Source of the DNA: Sporosarcina sp. FSL W7-1349
GTDB lineage: Bacteria > Bacillota > Bacilli > Bacillales_A > Planococcaceae
Length of the DNA stretch: 64,000 nucleotides
Assembly (NCBI RefSeq): GCF_038003045.1
Contig: NZ_JBBOOK010000001.1
Coordinates: forward strand, 1,488,001 to 1,552,000
Direction of reading: 5' to 3'
The notes beneath the pieces were generated by a model. That model searched no databases and was not told the origin of the DNA. It worked only from the letters and a program-made list of their open reading frames with translations. Position numbers and translations under genes: made by a program. This document shows positions 7,473 through 15,712 of the stretch, piece after piece (the stretch's first letter is position 1; each line of letters begins with the position of its first letter).

Positions 7473-8675
7473 CTAAATGACGCCTTCCTGACGCATCTCC
7501 TGAAGAACTGAGCTCTTCATCCCCAATCGACCGTCCAAAACGTCTTCGGTATGTTCCCCGAGTAGCGGCGCCGGGCTGTTGATCTTCCATGGAGTTTCCG
7601 ACATACGGAATGGCGCTCCCGGTTGAACAATTGCACCCATTTTCGGATGATCCACTTTAACGAATAAGCCCCGTTCCTCATATTGTGGGAAGGAAAGCAT
7701 GTCTTCGAATGTCGGGACCGGTATTGCAGGAACTCTCCACTCTTTCGCCAAGGCGATGATTTCTTCTTGCGTATGTCGCATGAGCCACTCATCAAAGCGT
7801 TCCTGGAAAACCTTTTTATGCTTCAACCGATTCGGCAGCAAGATGAACCGCGGATCTTCCATCCAGTCATACATTTCAGTCATTCCGCAAAAGTCTTGCC
7901 AATGCTGGCCTGTCAGAAGAGTAATACCGATGTAACCGTCCTTGCACTTCTCGACACTCGGTGTCATGACGAAACGTTTCGGGGTTTTATGAGTCGCATT
8001 CGGAAATGAATCCTGCACGGTCGGATACGCTCGTTGCAGCAAACCGACCTCCACCGAAGAGACATCGATATGTTCCCCTTTATTCGATTTTCGTCTTCCG
8101 ATTACGGCAGTCATCGTGGCCATAGCAGCAAATGTCCCCGTAATATAGTCCAGCAACCGAATCGGTCCCCCCGCCCGCAACGGCGGTTTGCCGTATTCCC
8201 CGATTGAGCTGATCCAGCCGCTCATCGATTGAGCGACCAATTCGGTCGCTTTATAATCCCGGTATTTTCCAGACTGGCCAAAATAGGTGATGGAAGTCAA
8301 GATTAGGCGCGGATTGAGCTCTTTCAGCACGTCATAACCGATGCCCAACTCTGCCATGACACCCGGCTCGAAGTTCTCCACGAGAATATCGGCTTCCTTG
8401 ATTAGCCGCTTGACGACATCTAATCCTTTTGACGTCTTGTAATCCAGTGTGATTCCTTTTTTATTATGATTCAGATACCCGAACAACCCGCTGGAATCCA
8501 AATCTGGTTTATTGCCCGGGAATGGTCCTTCCAGTCTGGAGGGATCCCCTAAACCGGGTTGTTCAATCTTGATCACTTCGGCGCCCAAGTCTGCCAGTAG
8601 TTTTGTACAATATGGACCCGAAATCATTTCTGATAAATCAATGACTTTGATTCCGGAAAGAGCTTGTTTTTCCAT
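7473..8675 (-). CDS. CaiB/BaiF class III CoA-transferase
   Basis: A 400-residue class III CoA-transferase with all family landmarks: GIKVIDLSEMISGPYC at the N-terminus, catalytic D176 in RLLDYITG, and the APLLGEHTEDVL tail. It is the first gene of the minus-strand operon running to 2433. A GAGGTGAA site precedes the ATG at 8675. A weak possible promoter (TTGCGT, 18-base spacer, TTATAT on the minus strand, 8705-8734) lies between the gene and a dispersed repeat. The gene is more distant from the other two transferases than they are from each other, so it may serve a different acid. Substrates are not deducible. Confidence 0.92.
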   Translation of the reverse strand: MEKQALSGIKVIDLSEMISGPYCTKLLADLGAEVIKIEQPGLGDPSRLEGPFPGNKPDLDSSGLFGYLNHNKKGITLDYKTSKGLDVVKRLIKEADILVENFEPGVMAELGIGYDVLKELNPRLILTSITYFGQSGKYRDYKATELVAQSMSGWISSIGEYGKPPLRAGGPIRLLDYITGTFAAMATMTAVIGRRKSNKGEHIDVSSVEVGLLQRAYPTVQDSFPNATHKTPKRFVMTPSVEKCKDGYIGITLLTGQHWQDFCGMTEMYDWMEDPRFILLPNRLKHKKVFQERFDEWLMRHTQEEIIALAKEWRVPAIPVPTFEDMLSFPQYEERGLFVKVDHPKMGAIVQPGAPFRMSETPWKINSPAPLLGEHTEDVLDGRLGMKSSVLQEMRQEGVI

Positions 8676-8736
8676 ATTTCTTCACCTCTGCTTCTTTTCA
8701 TGGTATATAAAACGAACTTAAGAAACGGACGCAACC

Positions 8737-8865
8737 CGTTGCTTTCCGTTCCAGGCGGACGCTTTCCGCGGGGCGCGGGTGAGCCTCCTCGTCGCTGCGC
8801 TCCTGCGGGGTCTCACCATTCGCGCTTCCCCCCGCAGGAGTCGCCGCCTTCCACTCCAAGCAACT
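8737..8865. repeat. Dispersed imperfectly palindromic repeat, copy R1
   Basis: A GC-rich element of about 129 bp in the gap 8676-8976. Its ends are imperfect inverted copies (CGTTGCTTTCCGTTCCAGG at the left; the reverse complement of the right end reads AGTTGCTTGGAGTGGAAGG). An inner inverted pair TCCTGCGGGG / CCCCGCAGGA is present. The same sequence recurs at 39226-39457 (same orientation, interrupted), and a diverged copy lies at 18453-18585 in the opposite orientation. No coding capacity is evident. The rest of the gap holds the terminator at 8927-8961 and a weak promoter candidate. Confidence 0.8.
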
Positions 8866-8926
8866 GAGTTAACAAGCATAAATCATTTGTTTGTTCTATA
8901 TAGGGTGGAAATGATAAGGTTTTGTG

Positions 8927-8961
8927 TAAAAAGGAGAACATAGCGCAATCGCATATGTTCT
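8927..8961 (-). terminator. Terminator of the ligase-dehydrogenase operon
   Basis: On the minus strand a stem of AGAACATA with TATGTTCT (8935-8942 with 8954-8961), extended by an inner GCG/CGC pair and one bulged base, is followed by CCTTTTT. It closes the operon that starts at 15583 and separates it from the CoA-transferase operon. Confidence 0.7.
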
Positions 8962-8976
8962 ACCTTTCGGACACTA

Positions 8977-10140
8977 TTAGGAATGGACGACCTGCGCGAC
9001 AGGATCCTGGATGAATGTTCTGCCGAGTCGCTTCAGATGGTTGGCGGCCGGTCCGAGGTTCAGCTGCATGCTTTTGAACCGCCGGAAACAGAACTGGAGC
9101 GGATAATCCATATCCACACCCATGCCGCCGTGGAGTTGATGGGCCCCGACGAGCACTTTTTGCCCTTCCTTGCTGAGCCACGCTTTGGCGACAGCGATTT
9201 CTTTTTCCGCCGGCAGCCCTTCTTCCAATCGCCAGATTGCTTGGAATGCAGCGAGTTTTCCGCCTTCCACGACCGTATACATATCCGACAACCGGTGTTG
9301 GACAGATTGGAAGTTACCGATCGGCTGATTGAACTGGGTCCGCTCTTTCACATAATTATTCGTCAGGTCCAGCGCCCGGCCGAGCAAGCCTGCCATTTCG
9401 ACTGATTGGAGAGCGGTCGCCAGCTCGATGATTTCTTGCACGACGGACCAGCCAGCACCTTCAGCACCCAGCAGATCAGCATCTGTCAACGGGGTATCGA
9501 GGAATTCGACTTCATACAGGCCATCCGAACCGATGGATTTCAGCGGAGTATGACGGACTGTGGACGGATCATTCTTAACTAAGAATAGACTTAGGCCGTC
9601 CGCGCTCCCTTCTTGACCTGGACCTGTCCGGGCCAACGTCAACAAGTAATCTGCCGAGTCGGCAAATGGCGCAAACAGTTTCGTGCCGCTCAATGTGTAG
9701 CCTCCGCCCAACTTCTTCGCACTAGTGGAAATATATCTCATGTCATAATGAGCTTGAGCTTCCGATAGGGCGCTCGAAACGATCACTTTTCCCTCGATGA
9801 TTTTCGGCAGAAGCTCCTGTTTCTGTGCTTCCGTACCATATTTGAGGAGAGGGAGCACACCGTAAGTGACTGTCGGCAGGAACGGGGACGGGAACAATGC
9901 CGAACCAGCCTCTTCCACAATGACAGCCAAGTCGGTCAGACCGCCGCCGACACCGCCGTAGTCCTCAGGTACGATCAAGCCCAAAAATCCGAGGTCCGCA
10001 ATTTCCTTGTAAAATGTGGAGGAAAATCCCCGTTCCTCCTTTTCAATGGCACGTAATGTCGTAATATCCCACTTCTCTTCGAAAAGCTTTTTGGCAGTGC
10101 TTTTGAAAACCTCTTGAATTTCGGTCAATGAAAAATCCAT
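8977..10140 (-). CDS. Acyl-CoA dehydrogenase, subunit-like (B)
   Basis: A 387-residue acyl-CoA dehydrogenase fold: N-terminal helical domain (about 1-115), middle beta domain (about 120-215) and C-terminal helical domain (about 230-380). The family oxidises acyl-CoA to 2-enoyl-CoA with FAD. At the place of the MCAD-type catalytic glutamate the sequence reads GGMGVDMDYPLQ, so Asp replaces Glu. No ERL-type alternative glutamate is obvious in the helix around 235-255. This suggests a partner subunit rather than a self-sufficient enzyme. A second dehydrogenase is encoded at 12782 in the same operon, as in actinobacterial alpha2-beta2 ChsE1-ChsE2 complexes. It is the last gene of its operon. Confidence 0.9.
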   Translation of the reverse strand: MDFSLTEIQEVFKSTAKKLFEEKWDITTLRAIEKEERGFSSTFYKEIADLGFLGLIVPEDYGGVGGGLTDLAVIVEEAGSALFPSPFLPTVTYGVLPLLKYGTEAQKQELLPKIIEGKVIVSSALSEAQAHYDMRYISTSAKKLGGGYTLSGTKLFAPFADSADYLLTLARTGPGQEGSADGLSLFLVKNDPSTVRHTPLKSIGSDGLYEVEFLDTPLTDADLLGAEGAGWSVVQEIIELATALQSVEMAGLLGRALDLTNNYVKERTQFNQPIGNFQSVQHRLSDMYTVVEGGKLAAFQAIWRLEEGLPAEKEIAVAKAWLSKEGQKVLVGAHQLHGGMGVDMDYPLQFCFRRFKSMQLNLGPAANHLKRLGRTFIQDPVAQVVHS

Positions 10141-10159
10141 TTTCCTGGCACCTCTTTCC

Positions 10160-10582
10160 TCATGTGGTTTGGCGTTTAAACTTGACTAGGGAAATATCCT
10201 CGAATGTCTGCTCGACAACATGTTCCACGGGCATCCCGATATACACCTCATCCGGTTTGCAATCGACCATATTGGAGACGATCCGGACACCTTCTTCTAA
10301 TTCAACAAGAATCACTTCATACGGCACTTCGAATCCGGGATGTACGGAACGGTGATACACAACATAGCTATGTACCTCGCCCTTTCCTTCCGATGGCACC
10401 CACTCCATGTTGAAGCTGCGGCATTTGTGGCAAGTCACCCGTGGCGGATGGGAGTAGGTCTTGCAATCACTGCATCTTTGCAAATGAAGTTGTTTTTTCT
10501 CCTGCAACAGCTCCCAAAACTTCACTGTATCTTGACTCATCATCGGTTTTGGCGTCTGAACCTCTACTTTGTTTTGGACCAT
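10160..10582 (-). CDS. DUF35 zinc-ribbon/OB-fold acyl-CoA-associated protein
   Basis: A 140-residue protein. A rubredoxin-like zinc knuckle (C37, C40, C51, C54) is followed by an OB-fold domain (about 60-135). DUF35 proteins pair with thiolase-fold enzymes. In actinobacterial steroid side-chain degradation the DUF35 domain of the hydratase subunit ChsH2 binds and activates the aldolase Ltp2. Here it is a free-standing protein whose gene lies five bases after that of a thiolase-fold protein, which fits such a partnership. The ATG has several in-frame alternatives nearby, but the first is kept for the tight operon spacing. Confidence 0.88.
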   Translation of the reverse strand: MVQNKVEVQTPKPMMSQDTVKFWELLQEKKQLHLQRCSDCKTYSHPPRVTCHKCRSFNMEWVPSEGKGEVHSYVVYHRSVHPGFEVPYEVILVELEEGVRIVSNMVDCKPDEVYIGMPVEHVVEQTFEDISLVKFKRQTT

Positions 10583-10587
10583 TCCAA

Positions 10588-11757
10588 TTACCCCCTTCTT
10601 AAAATGAGACCGCTGGATGGGACGCCGAGCCCCCCTGTGACCAACGAGTATTCAACATCATCAATTTGTGTCGTGGATGTGCCGCGGACTTGCCGGACCC
10701 CTTCCGCAATCAAGTTCATCCCGTGGATATAGCCTTCTGACATGAGTCCACCCGATGTATTGATCGGTAGTTCCCCATCACGGCGAATCCGATCCCCGCC
10801 TTCAATGTAATCGACCCCTTCGCCTTTCTTTACAAAGCCGAGCGCTTCCAGCTGCATCGGCACCAACGGGCTGAACGCATCATAGAACTGGGCGACGTTG
10901 ATGTCTTTTGGCGTGATACGAGCCATTTCAAAGAGCAGCTTGCCGTATTCTTCGACCTCCGGCAGCGTGGCAATATCCTCACGAGTATAAGAAGTCATCA
11001 CTTCCCCGTTCGTGGACATCCCTTGGACCGCACCTGAGATGTAGGCTGGACGGTGTTTCAAATGTTTCGCCCGATCGGCGGTAGTCACAATAATCGCAAC
11101 CGCCCCATCCGTGCTTAGGCAGCAATCATGCCTGCGCAACGGTGCGACATTGATCGGCGAGTCATTGTACTCTTCGAGTGACAATGTCCGGTTATAGAAA
11201 ATGGCATTCGGATTCCGGTTGGCATTTTCGCGGTTCACAAGGGAAACCGGGGCGAACTGCCCGTCCTTGATGCCATATTTATAGTTATAGCGCTGGGCAA
11301 ACATGGCTACCCATGAAACGGGAGTCAGCAAGCCATACGGATGATACATACCCATGTACGTATCGCCTGATACCCGGGTCGGTTCGAAGTCTCCGTAAGT
11401 GACCGGGCCGGAAGCATCCCGGATGGAACGATAACAGACGACTGTAGTGGCAAGTCCCGCTTCGATTGCAGCAACCGCCTGCGCAACCGTTCCGCAGCTC
11501 GCTCCCCCTCCGTACGGCACTTTACTGAAGAAGCTCAAATTCGGAATGCCCAACGAACGGACCACTTCGATCTGTTCCGCCGTATCCATCGTGTAATTGA
11601 CCATGCCATCGATGTCTTCCACTTTGATACCCGCGTCTTCGACTGCATCCAAAATGGCTTCCAATGCCATGCGAAGCTCGCTTCGCCCGCAATTTTGGCT
11701 GAATTCCGTTGCTCCAATTCCGACAATCGCTGTTTTTTCACGCACTGCTGTACCCAT
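10588..11757 (-). CDS. Thiolase-fold protein, Ltp2/SCP2-thiolase-like
   Basis: A 389-residue thiolase-superfamily protein of the lipid-transfer/acetyl-CoA acetyltransferase-like branch. A cysteine occupies the nucleophile region (C88 in GGGASCGTV). The classic C-terminal His motif G-H-P-x-G is replaced by SGGLMSEGYIHGMN, and the final C-x-G motif is replaced by TGGLGVPSSGLILRRG. These features separate it from true thiolases and match the branch containing the retro-aldolase Ltp2 and its DUF35-dependent relatives. It is flanked by the DUF35 gene and two MaoC genes, so cleavage of a 3-hydroxyacyl-CoA by retro-aldol reaction is a reasonable inference. A thiolytic role cannot be excluded. Confidence 0.85.
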   Translation of the reverse strand: MGTAVREKTAIVGIGATEFSQNCGRSELRMALEAILDAVEDAGIKVEDIDGMVNYTMDTAEQIEVVRSLGIPNLSFFSKVPYGGGASCGTVAQAVAAIEAGLATTVVCYRSIRDASGPVTYGDFEPTRVSGDTYMGMYHPYGLLTPVSWVAMFAQRYNYKYGIKDGQFAPVSLVNRENANRNPNAIFYNRTLSLEEYNDSPINVAPLRRHDCCLSTDGAVAIIVTTADRAKHLKHRPAYISGAVQGMSTNGEVMTSYTREDIATLPEVEEYGKLLFEMARITPKDINVAQFYDAFSPLVPMQLEALGFVKKGEGVDYIEGGDRIRRDGELPINTSGGLMSEGYIHGMNLIAEGVRQVRGTSTTQIDDVEYSLVTGGLGVPSSGLILRRG

Positions 11758-11762
11758 TCCAA

Positions 11763-12206
11763 TTACCTCCCCTTAGGCAGTGAGACGATAACGCTACCGC
11801 TTGCATGATCGCCCTGCTTATTCTTTCCTTTGTAGTCGATTTCCACGAGATACTCGCCATTGGCTTCGTATTTTTTGGTCACTGTTCCGCTGATGACAAA
11901 GCGGTCACCCGGATAATTGGGGACAGCCAATCTCAATTGAATTTTTTTCAATTCTCCTGTCGGTCCTGTCCAGTCGGTGATATACTTTCCGATCAAGCCG
12001 TTCGTCGTCAAGATGTTCATAAAAATATCTTCCGCCCCCGCTTTGCGGGCAGCATGGTAATCATGGTGAACCGTCGCATAGTCGTGGGTTGCGGAGATCG
12101 CTCCTCCCGCGACAAGGGCGGCAGTGACTTCCCGTTCATGGACCGGCAATTCATATCCCGCTTCGATGTCATCCCATGTAATGGCAGCTTCCTTCGTTGT
12201 CAGCAT
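11763..12206 (-). CDS. MaoC-type enoyl-CoA hydratase, catalytic subunit
   Basis: Single hot-dog-fold MaoC protein of about 147 residues. The hydratase D-x4-H dyad is visible in THDYATVHHDYH, followed by the hydratase-like motif GAEDIFMN. It probably adds water to a 2-enoyl-CoA. A TTG at 12212 overlaps the upstream stop, but the ATG at 12206 sits about 10 bases from CAGGAGG and is preferred. The adjacent upstream gene encodes a second hot-dog protein without the dyad, so the two probably form a heteromeric hydratase as ChsH1-ChsH2 do. Confidence 0.88.
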   Translation of the reverse strand: MLTTKEAAITWDDIEAGYELPVHEREVTAALVAGGAISATHDYATVHHDYHAARKAGAEDIFMNILTTNGLIGKYITDWTGPTGELKKIQLRLAVPNYPGDRFVISGTVTKKYEANGEYLVEIDYKGKNKQGDHASGSVIVSLPKGR

Positions 12207-12208
12207 GT

Positions 12209-12730
12209 TCAAGCCCCCTCCTGTGAAATCGCGTTATACGCCAATATTGTAAAGCTCTGTTTGCATACGAGTTCATCGCGTTGATTGGTGAATTTATAAA
12301 GGAATGTAACGAAATACCCCGGTCCACGCACTGTCTGTTTCTCGGGTGAAACATAGTCGACCGAGATTGTATAACTGATTCGGTCCCCCAATTTCATCGG
12401 CTCGAAGTATTCCTGCACCTGCTCGGTTGCAACGATGGATGTATAGCCGTTGTTGTCCAACAGCTCGACAAGTTCTTCCATCGGATTCTTCTTGCGTGCA
12501 GGCTCGGGCCAGAGAGGGCTCATCGTATAGACTTGCACTTGCATCGGCGGTGCAATAATACCACCATGTTTGCTCGATGCGGCATACGCTTCATCCACAT
12601 ATAACGGATTGCTCTCCTGCATCACTTCACACCAATGCCGGATCATTTGTTCACAGACTGCGTCGGGCCCCTCCGTTTTTTCAGATTCGATTTTAAGATG
12701 TTCTTTGATCAATTCTTCAGCAATTGCCAT
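12209..12730 (-). CDS. FAS1-type dehydratase-like (MaoC N) subunit, catalytic dyad replaced
   Basis: A 173-residue hot-dog-fold protein of the MaoC N-terminal / FAS1 dehydratase group. The alignment point of the D-x4-H dyad reads ESNPLY, with E39 in place of Asp and Y44 in place of His, so it is unlikely to catalyse hydration alone. Family members of this kind act as the binding half of heteromeric hydratases, enlarging the acyl pocket for bulky substrates. The gene's 3' end meets the MaoC gene with only a few bases between them. This is a firm fold call and an inferred partner role. Confidence 0.85.
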   Translation of the reverse strand: MAIAEELIKEHLKIESEKTEGPDAVCEQMIRHWCEVMQESNPLYVDEAYAASSKHGGIIAPPMQVQVYTMSPLWPEPARKKNPMEELVELLDNNGYTSIVATEQVQEYFEPMKLGDRISYTISVDYVSPEKQTVRGPGYFVTFLYKFTNQRDELVCKQSFTILAYNAISQEGA

Positions 12731-12781
12731 TGATTCGTTCCTCCTTTTTAAAATGAATTCATTCCCGCGACGTTTCTCACT

Positions 12782-13951
12782 TTACGAGCTCTTGGCCAGT
12801 TCTAGTCCGAATCGTGCCACGAGATCGCGCATGACGTCATTCGCTCCTCCTCCGAACAGAAGGATAAGTGCGGCTTGTGCAAAGGATTCCACTCTGCCTT
12901 TCAGTACGGCATATTCGGAATCTGTACCCAACTGTCCGAACAGTTTCATGATCTGCATGCAGATGTCATATGTTTTCGAATTTAGTTCGGAGGAAAGGAC
13001 TTTGTTCATGGATGGACGGAAAGGAGCCGTCTTTTCATTTTCATGTGCCCAGGCTGCACGGTAATTGAGGAGTCGCAGCACTTCGATATCGACCGTCAAT
13101 TCCGCCAGGCTGGTGTGGACCCATTCATCATCAATAATGCGTTTGCCATCCACGACCGTTTCATTGGCCCATTCGATGATGTCCTCTACGACCCTCTCCA
13201 TTTCGGAATATGTCGATAGCATGAGGCGCTCTAGCGACAATTGGGAAGTCAAGTAATGCCAGCCTTTATTCTCCTCACCGACAATCGCATCCAATGGGAC
13301 ACGGACGTTATCATAGAACGTCACATTCGATACGCCTTTCCCCATCAAATCCATCGGGGTGCAGCTGTAGCCTTCGACATTGGTCGGAACGAGGAAAATT
13401 GAGATCCCTTTATGTTTCGGGGCGCTCGGATCGGTCCGTGCCGCCAGCCAAATATAGTCTGCGACGTGGGCATTCGTCGTGAACACTTTCTGTCCGTTGA
13501 TCACATAGGAATCCCCATCCCGGATGGCCGTCGTTTGAAGTGACGCAAGATCCGTCCCGGCGTTTGGCTCAGAATATCCAATGGCAATTTCCACTTCGCC
13601 CCTTAAGATTTTCGGCAGGAAGTATTCTTTCTGTGCCTTGGAACCTAACTTCATCAAAGTAGGACCGACTGTTTCCAATGTGATGAACGGAATGTTCACA
13701 CCGGAGCGGCTAATCTCTTCCAAGAAGATATATTGCTCCAAAGGTGTTTTCCCTTGCCCTCCGTACTCCACTGGCCATCCGACACCGAGCCATCCATCCT
13801 TGCCCATCTTCCGGATATATTCATTCCAAAGCGGGCCGCCTTGGGTCGTCGTTTTCACTTCTTCAAGCAACTCATCTGTAATATGGGTTTCCAAATATGT
13901 CCGGATCTCCTGTTTCAATTGCTGCTGTTCTTCCGTCAAATCAAAACGCAT
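12782..13951 (-). CDS. Acyl-CoA dehydrogenase, subunit-like (A)
   Basis: A 389-residue acyl-CoA dehydrogenase with complete domain layout. Segments include GYSEPNAGTDLASL (FAD/substrate region, about 135-150), the middle beta domain, and a C-terminal FGGGANDVMRD region. A LERL motif in the helix after the beta domain (LSLERLML) lies where long-chain and isovaleryl-type enzymes carry their base. This makes it the more likely catalytic member of the pair with the dehydrogenase at 8977. The start ATG follows GGGTGAGG. It is the second gene of the operon, directly after the ligase. FadE/IpdE-like relatives act on bulky or branched acyl-CoAs. Confidence 0.9.
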   Translation of the reverse strand: MRFDLTEEQQQLKQEIRTYLETHITDELLEEVKTTTQGGPLWNEYIRKMGKDGWLGVGWPVEYGGQGKTPLEQYIFLEEISRSGVNIPFITLETVGPTLMKLGSKAQKEYFLPKILRGEVEIAIGYSEPNAGTDLASLQTTAIRDGDSYVINGQKVFTTNAHVADYIWLAARTDPSAPKHKGISIFLVPTNVEGYSCTPMDLMGKGVSNVTFYDNVRVPLDAIVGEENKGWHYLTSQLSLERLMLSTYSEMERVVEDIIEWANETVVDGKRIIDDEWVHTSLAELTVDIEVLRLLNYRAAWAHENEKTAPFRPSMNKVLSSELNSKTYDICMQIMKLFGQLGTDSEYAVLKGRVESFAQAALILLFGGGANDVMRDLVARFGLELAKSS

Positions 13952-14014
13952 TTCCTCACCCCATTGCTTAATTTTGTAAAAATGTATCTCTATGAAACTG
14001 TGTTAGCAGCTCCA

Positions 14015-15583
14015 TTAGATATAGTTTTCATTGACAGGCTCATAACGTTCTCTCAGTTCCCGTTTCAGTATTTTTCCTGTTGAGGTACGCGGCAGTTCGT
14101 CCACCATGACGATTTCGGAAGGGACTTTGAAACTTGCCAGACGTTCCCTGCAGAACTGTCGCAACTCCTCGGCAGTCGGTGCAGCATCCATGTCGTTAGG
14201 AACTGCGATCGCCATGATTTCCTCTCCCCATTCCAAGCTTGGGATGCCGATGATCGCTACATCAGCTAGCCTTGGGTGGGATAAAAATACATCTTCGATT
14301 TCTGCAGGGGAGATATTTTCTCCGCCCCGGATGATCATGTCCGAACTGCGACCCCCTAGAAACAAATAACCATCCTCATCGAGCCATCCCATATCTTCCG
14401 TATTGACCCAGCCGTCCACCAATGTCTCTTCTGAAGCTTCCGGACGTTTCCAGTATCCTTTCATCGCCTTTTCCGTCCGGACATACACATTTCCGACCGT
14501 ATTCGGCGGGACTGGCTGCCTATTTTCATCTACCACGATGATGTCGACGCCAGGGAGTGGTTTTCCGACCGAAGAAAGACGTTGGATTTTCTTCTCCTTT
14601 TCTTCCTTGGTCCCCGTAATTTTATGATCTTCAGGTCCAAGCACGGAAACGGTGGATGTCGTCTCTGTCATGCCGAAAGCGTTTGCAAATTCAGTCGTTG
14701 GCGGAAATCTTTCGACCGCTTTCAAGATGACCGGCAGTGGCATCTGTGCGGCTCCGTATGAAAGACTTGTCAAACTGGTAAGATCGGTCTGTCCGAACTC
14801 CGGATGATCCAAAACTTGTTTCATCATAGTCGGGACAAGAAATGCCTGCGTCGCCTTCTCCTGCTCAACGACCCGAAGCCAACTACCGGCATCGAATTGC
14901 GAAAGCAGAATGAGCCGGCGTCCCGTGTAAATCGAATTACAGATGCTCGTCGCTCCAGCTACGTGATAATTCGGGATGCAAATGACAGATGAACCTCGAT
15001 CCGTGCCGTCTGCCACTTCCGAATGGTTCATGACGTATGTCGTAAGTTGTCCATGTGTAAGCATGACGCCTTTCGGTTTACTCGTCGTCCCGCTGGTGTA
15101 TAACAGGATAGCGAGATCACTCGTTTCGACATCCCCAAACCCTTCATATGGCATAGCTTTCCTTACTTCTTCATACTGTTGATGGCCTTCCGATGTTCCC
15201 CTGATCGAAATGGTCAATTGGATTCCACTTTCCGGCACAATCGGATTCACAAGATCCGCATAGCGTTGTTCAAAGAACAGTGCTTTTACTTCGGCATCTG
15301 CCACCATATAGGCAAGTTCTTCTTCCTTTGCCCGATAATTGATCGGCACGATGACGGCTCCTAATTGAAAAGCGGCAAAAAATACTTCAATGACTTCGGG
15401 GCAATTCGTCGCAATCAGCCCAATCCGGTCTCCTTGTTTGATGCCTTGTGATTCCATCGCTGATGCAAGGCGACCAGCGTTTTCGACTAATTGGCCATAT
15501 GTCAGCCGTTCTTCGTTAAACGTCAAAATTTCCTGATCCGGCACAATGCTTGCCGCGATTTCGAGCAATAAATAGGCGTTCAA
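14015..15583 (-). CDS. AMP-dependent acyl-CoA ligase
   Basis: A 522-residue ANL-superfamily ligase that activates a carboxylic acid with ATP and CoA. The P-loop-like LLYTSGTTSKPKG lies at about 160-172. Motif GMTETTSTVS, the hinge region GWVNTEDMGWLDEDG and the C-terminal catalytic lysine K504 (TSTGKILKREL) follow. The start is a TTG codon at 15583 with a strong AGGAGGAGG site four bases upstream; no ATG fits the family start better. It is the first gene of the operon and diverges from a TetR gene. It probably feeds the free acid into the dehydrogenase/hydratase steps encoded downstream. The acid is unknown. Confidence 0.92.
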   Translation of the reverse strand: MNAYLLLEIAASIVPDQEILTFNEERLTYGQLVENAGRLASAMESQGIKQGDRIGLIATNCPEVIEVFFAAFQLGAVIVPINYRAKEEELAYMVADAEVKALFFEQRYADLVNPIVPESGIQLTISIRGTSEGHQQYEEVRKAMPYEGFGDVETSDLAILLYTSGTTSKPKGVMLTHGQLTTYVMNHSEVADGTDRGSSVICIPNYHVAGATSICNSIYTGRRLILLSQFDAGSWLRVVEQEKATQAFLVPTMMKQVLDHPEFGQTDLTSLTSLSYGAAQMPLPVILKAVERFPPTTEFANAFGMTETTSTVSVLGPEDHKITGTKEEKEKKIQRLSSVGKPLPGVDIIVVDENRQPVPPNTVGNVYVRTEKAMKGYWKRPEASEETLVDGWVNTEDMGWLDEDGYLFLGGRSSDMIIRGGENISPAEIEDVFLSHPRLADVAIIGIPSLEWGEEIMAIAVPNDMDAAPTAEELRQFCRERLASFKVPSEIVMVDELPRTSTGKILKRELRERYEPVNENYI

Positions 15584-15673
15584 TTGTCCTCCTCCTTTCG
15601 TTTTGTATGAAAACAGCCTGTAACATGTAGAACCAAGTCCCCCTTTTTTAATTTTTCTGTAAATAACTCTTGC

Positions 15674-15712
15674 ATTGCACTAATAGTAATATAGAATTGC
15701 ATATATAGCAAT
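15674..15712. promoter_or_regulatory. Pair of candidate TetR operators in divergent intergenic region
   Basis: Two inverted-repeat sites with the same architecture, ATTGC-N7-GTAAT (15674-15690) and ATTGC-N7-GCAAT (15696-15712), begin 22 bases apart. The second is perfect in both arms. They lie in the 222-base AT-rich gap between the ligase operon and the divergent TetR gene. Similar spacing and position suggest cooperative repressor binding; there is no direct proof. Confidence 0.45.
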
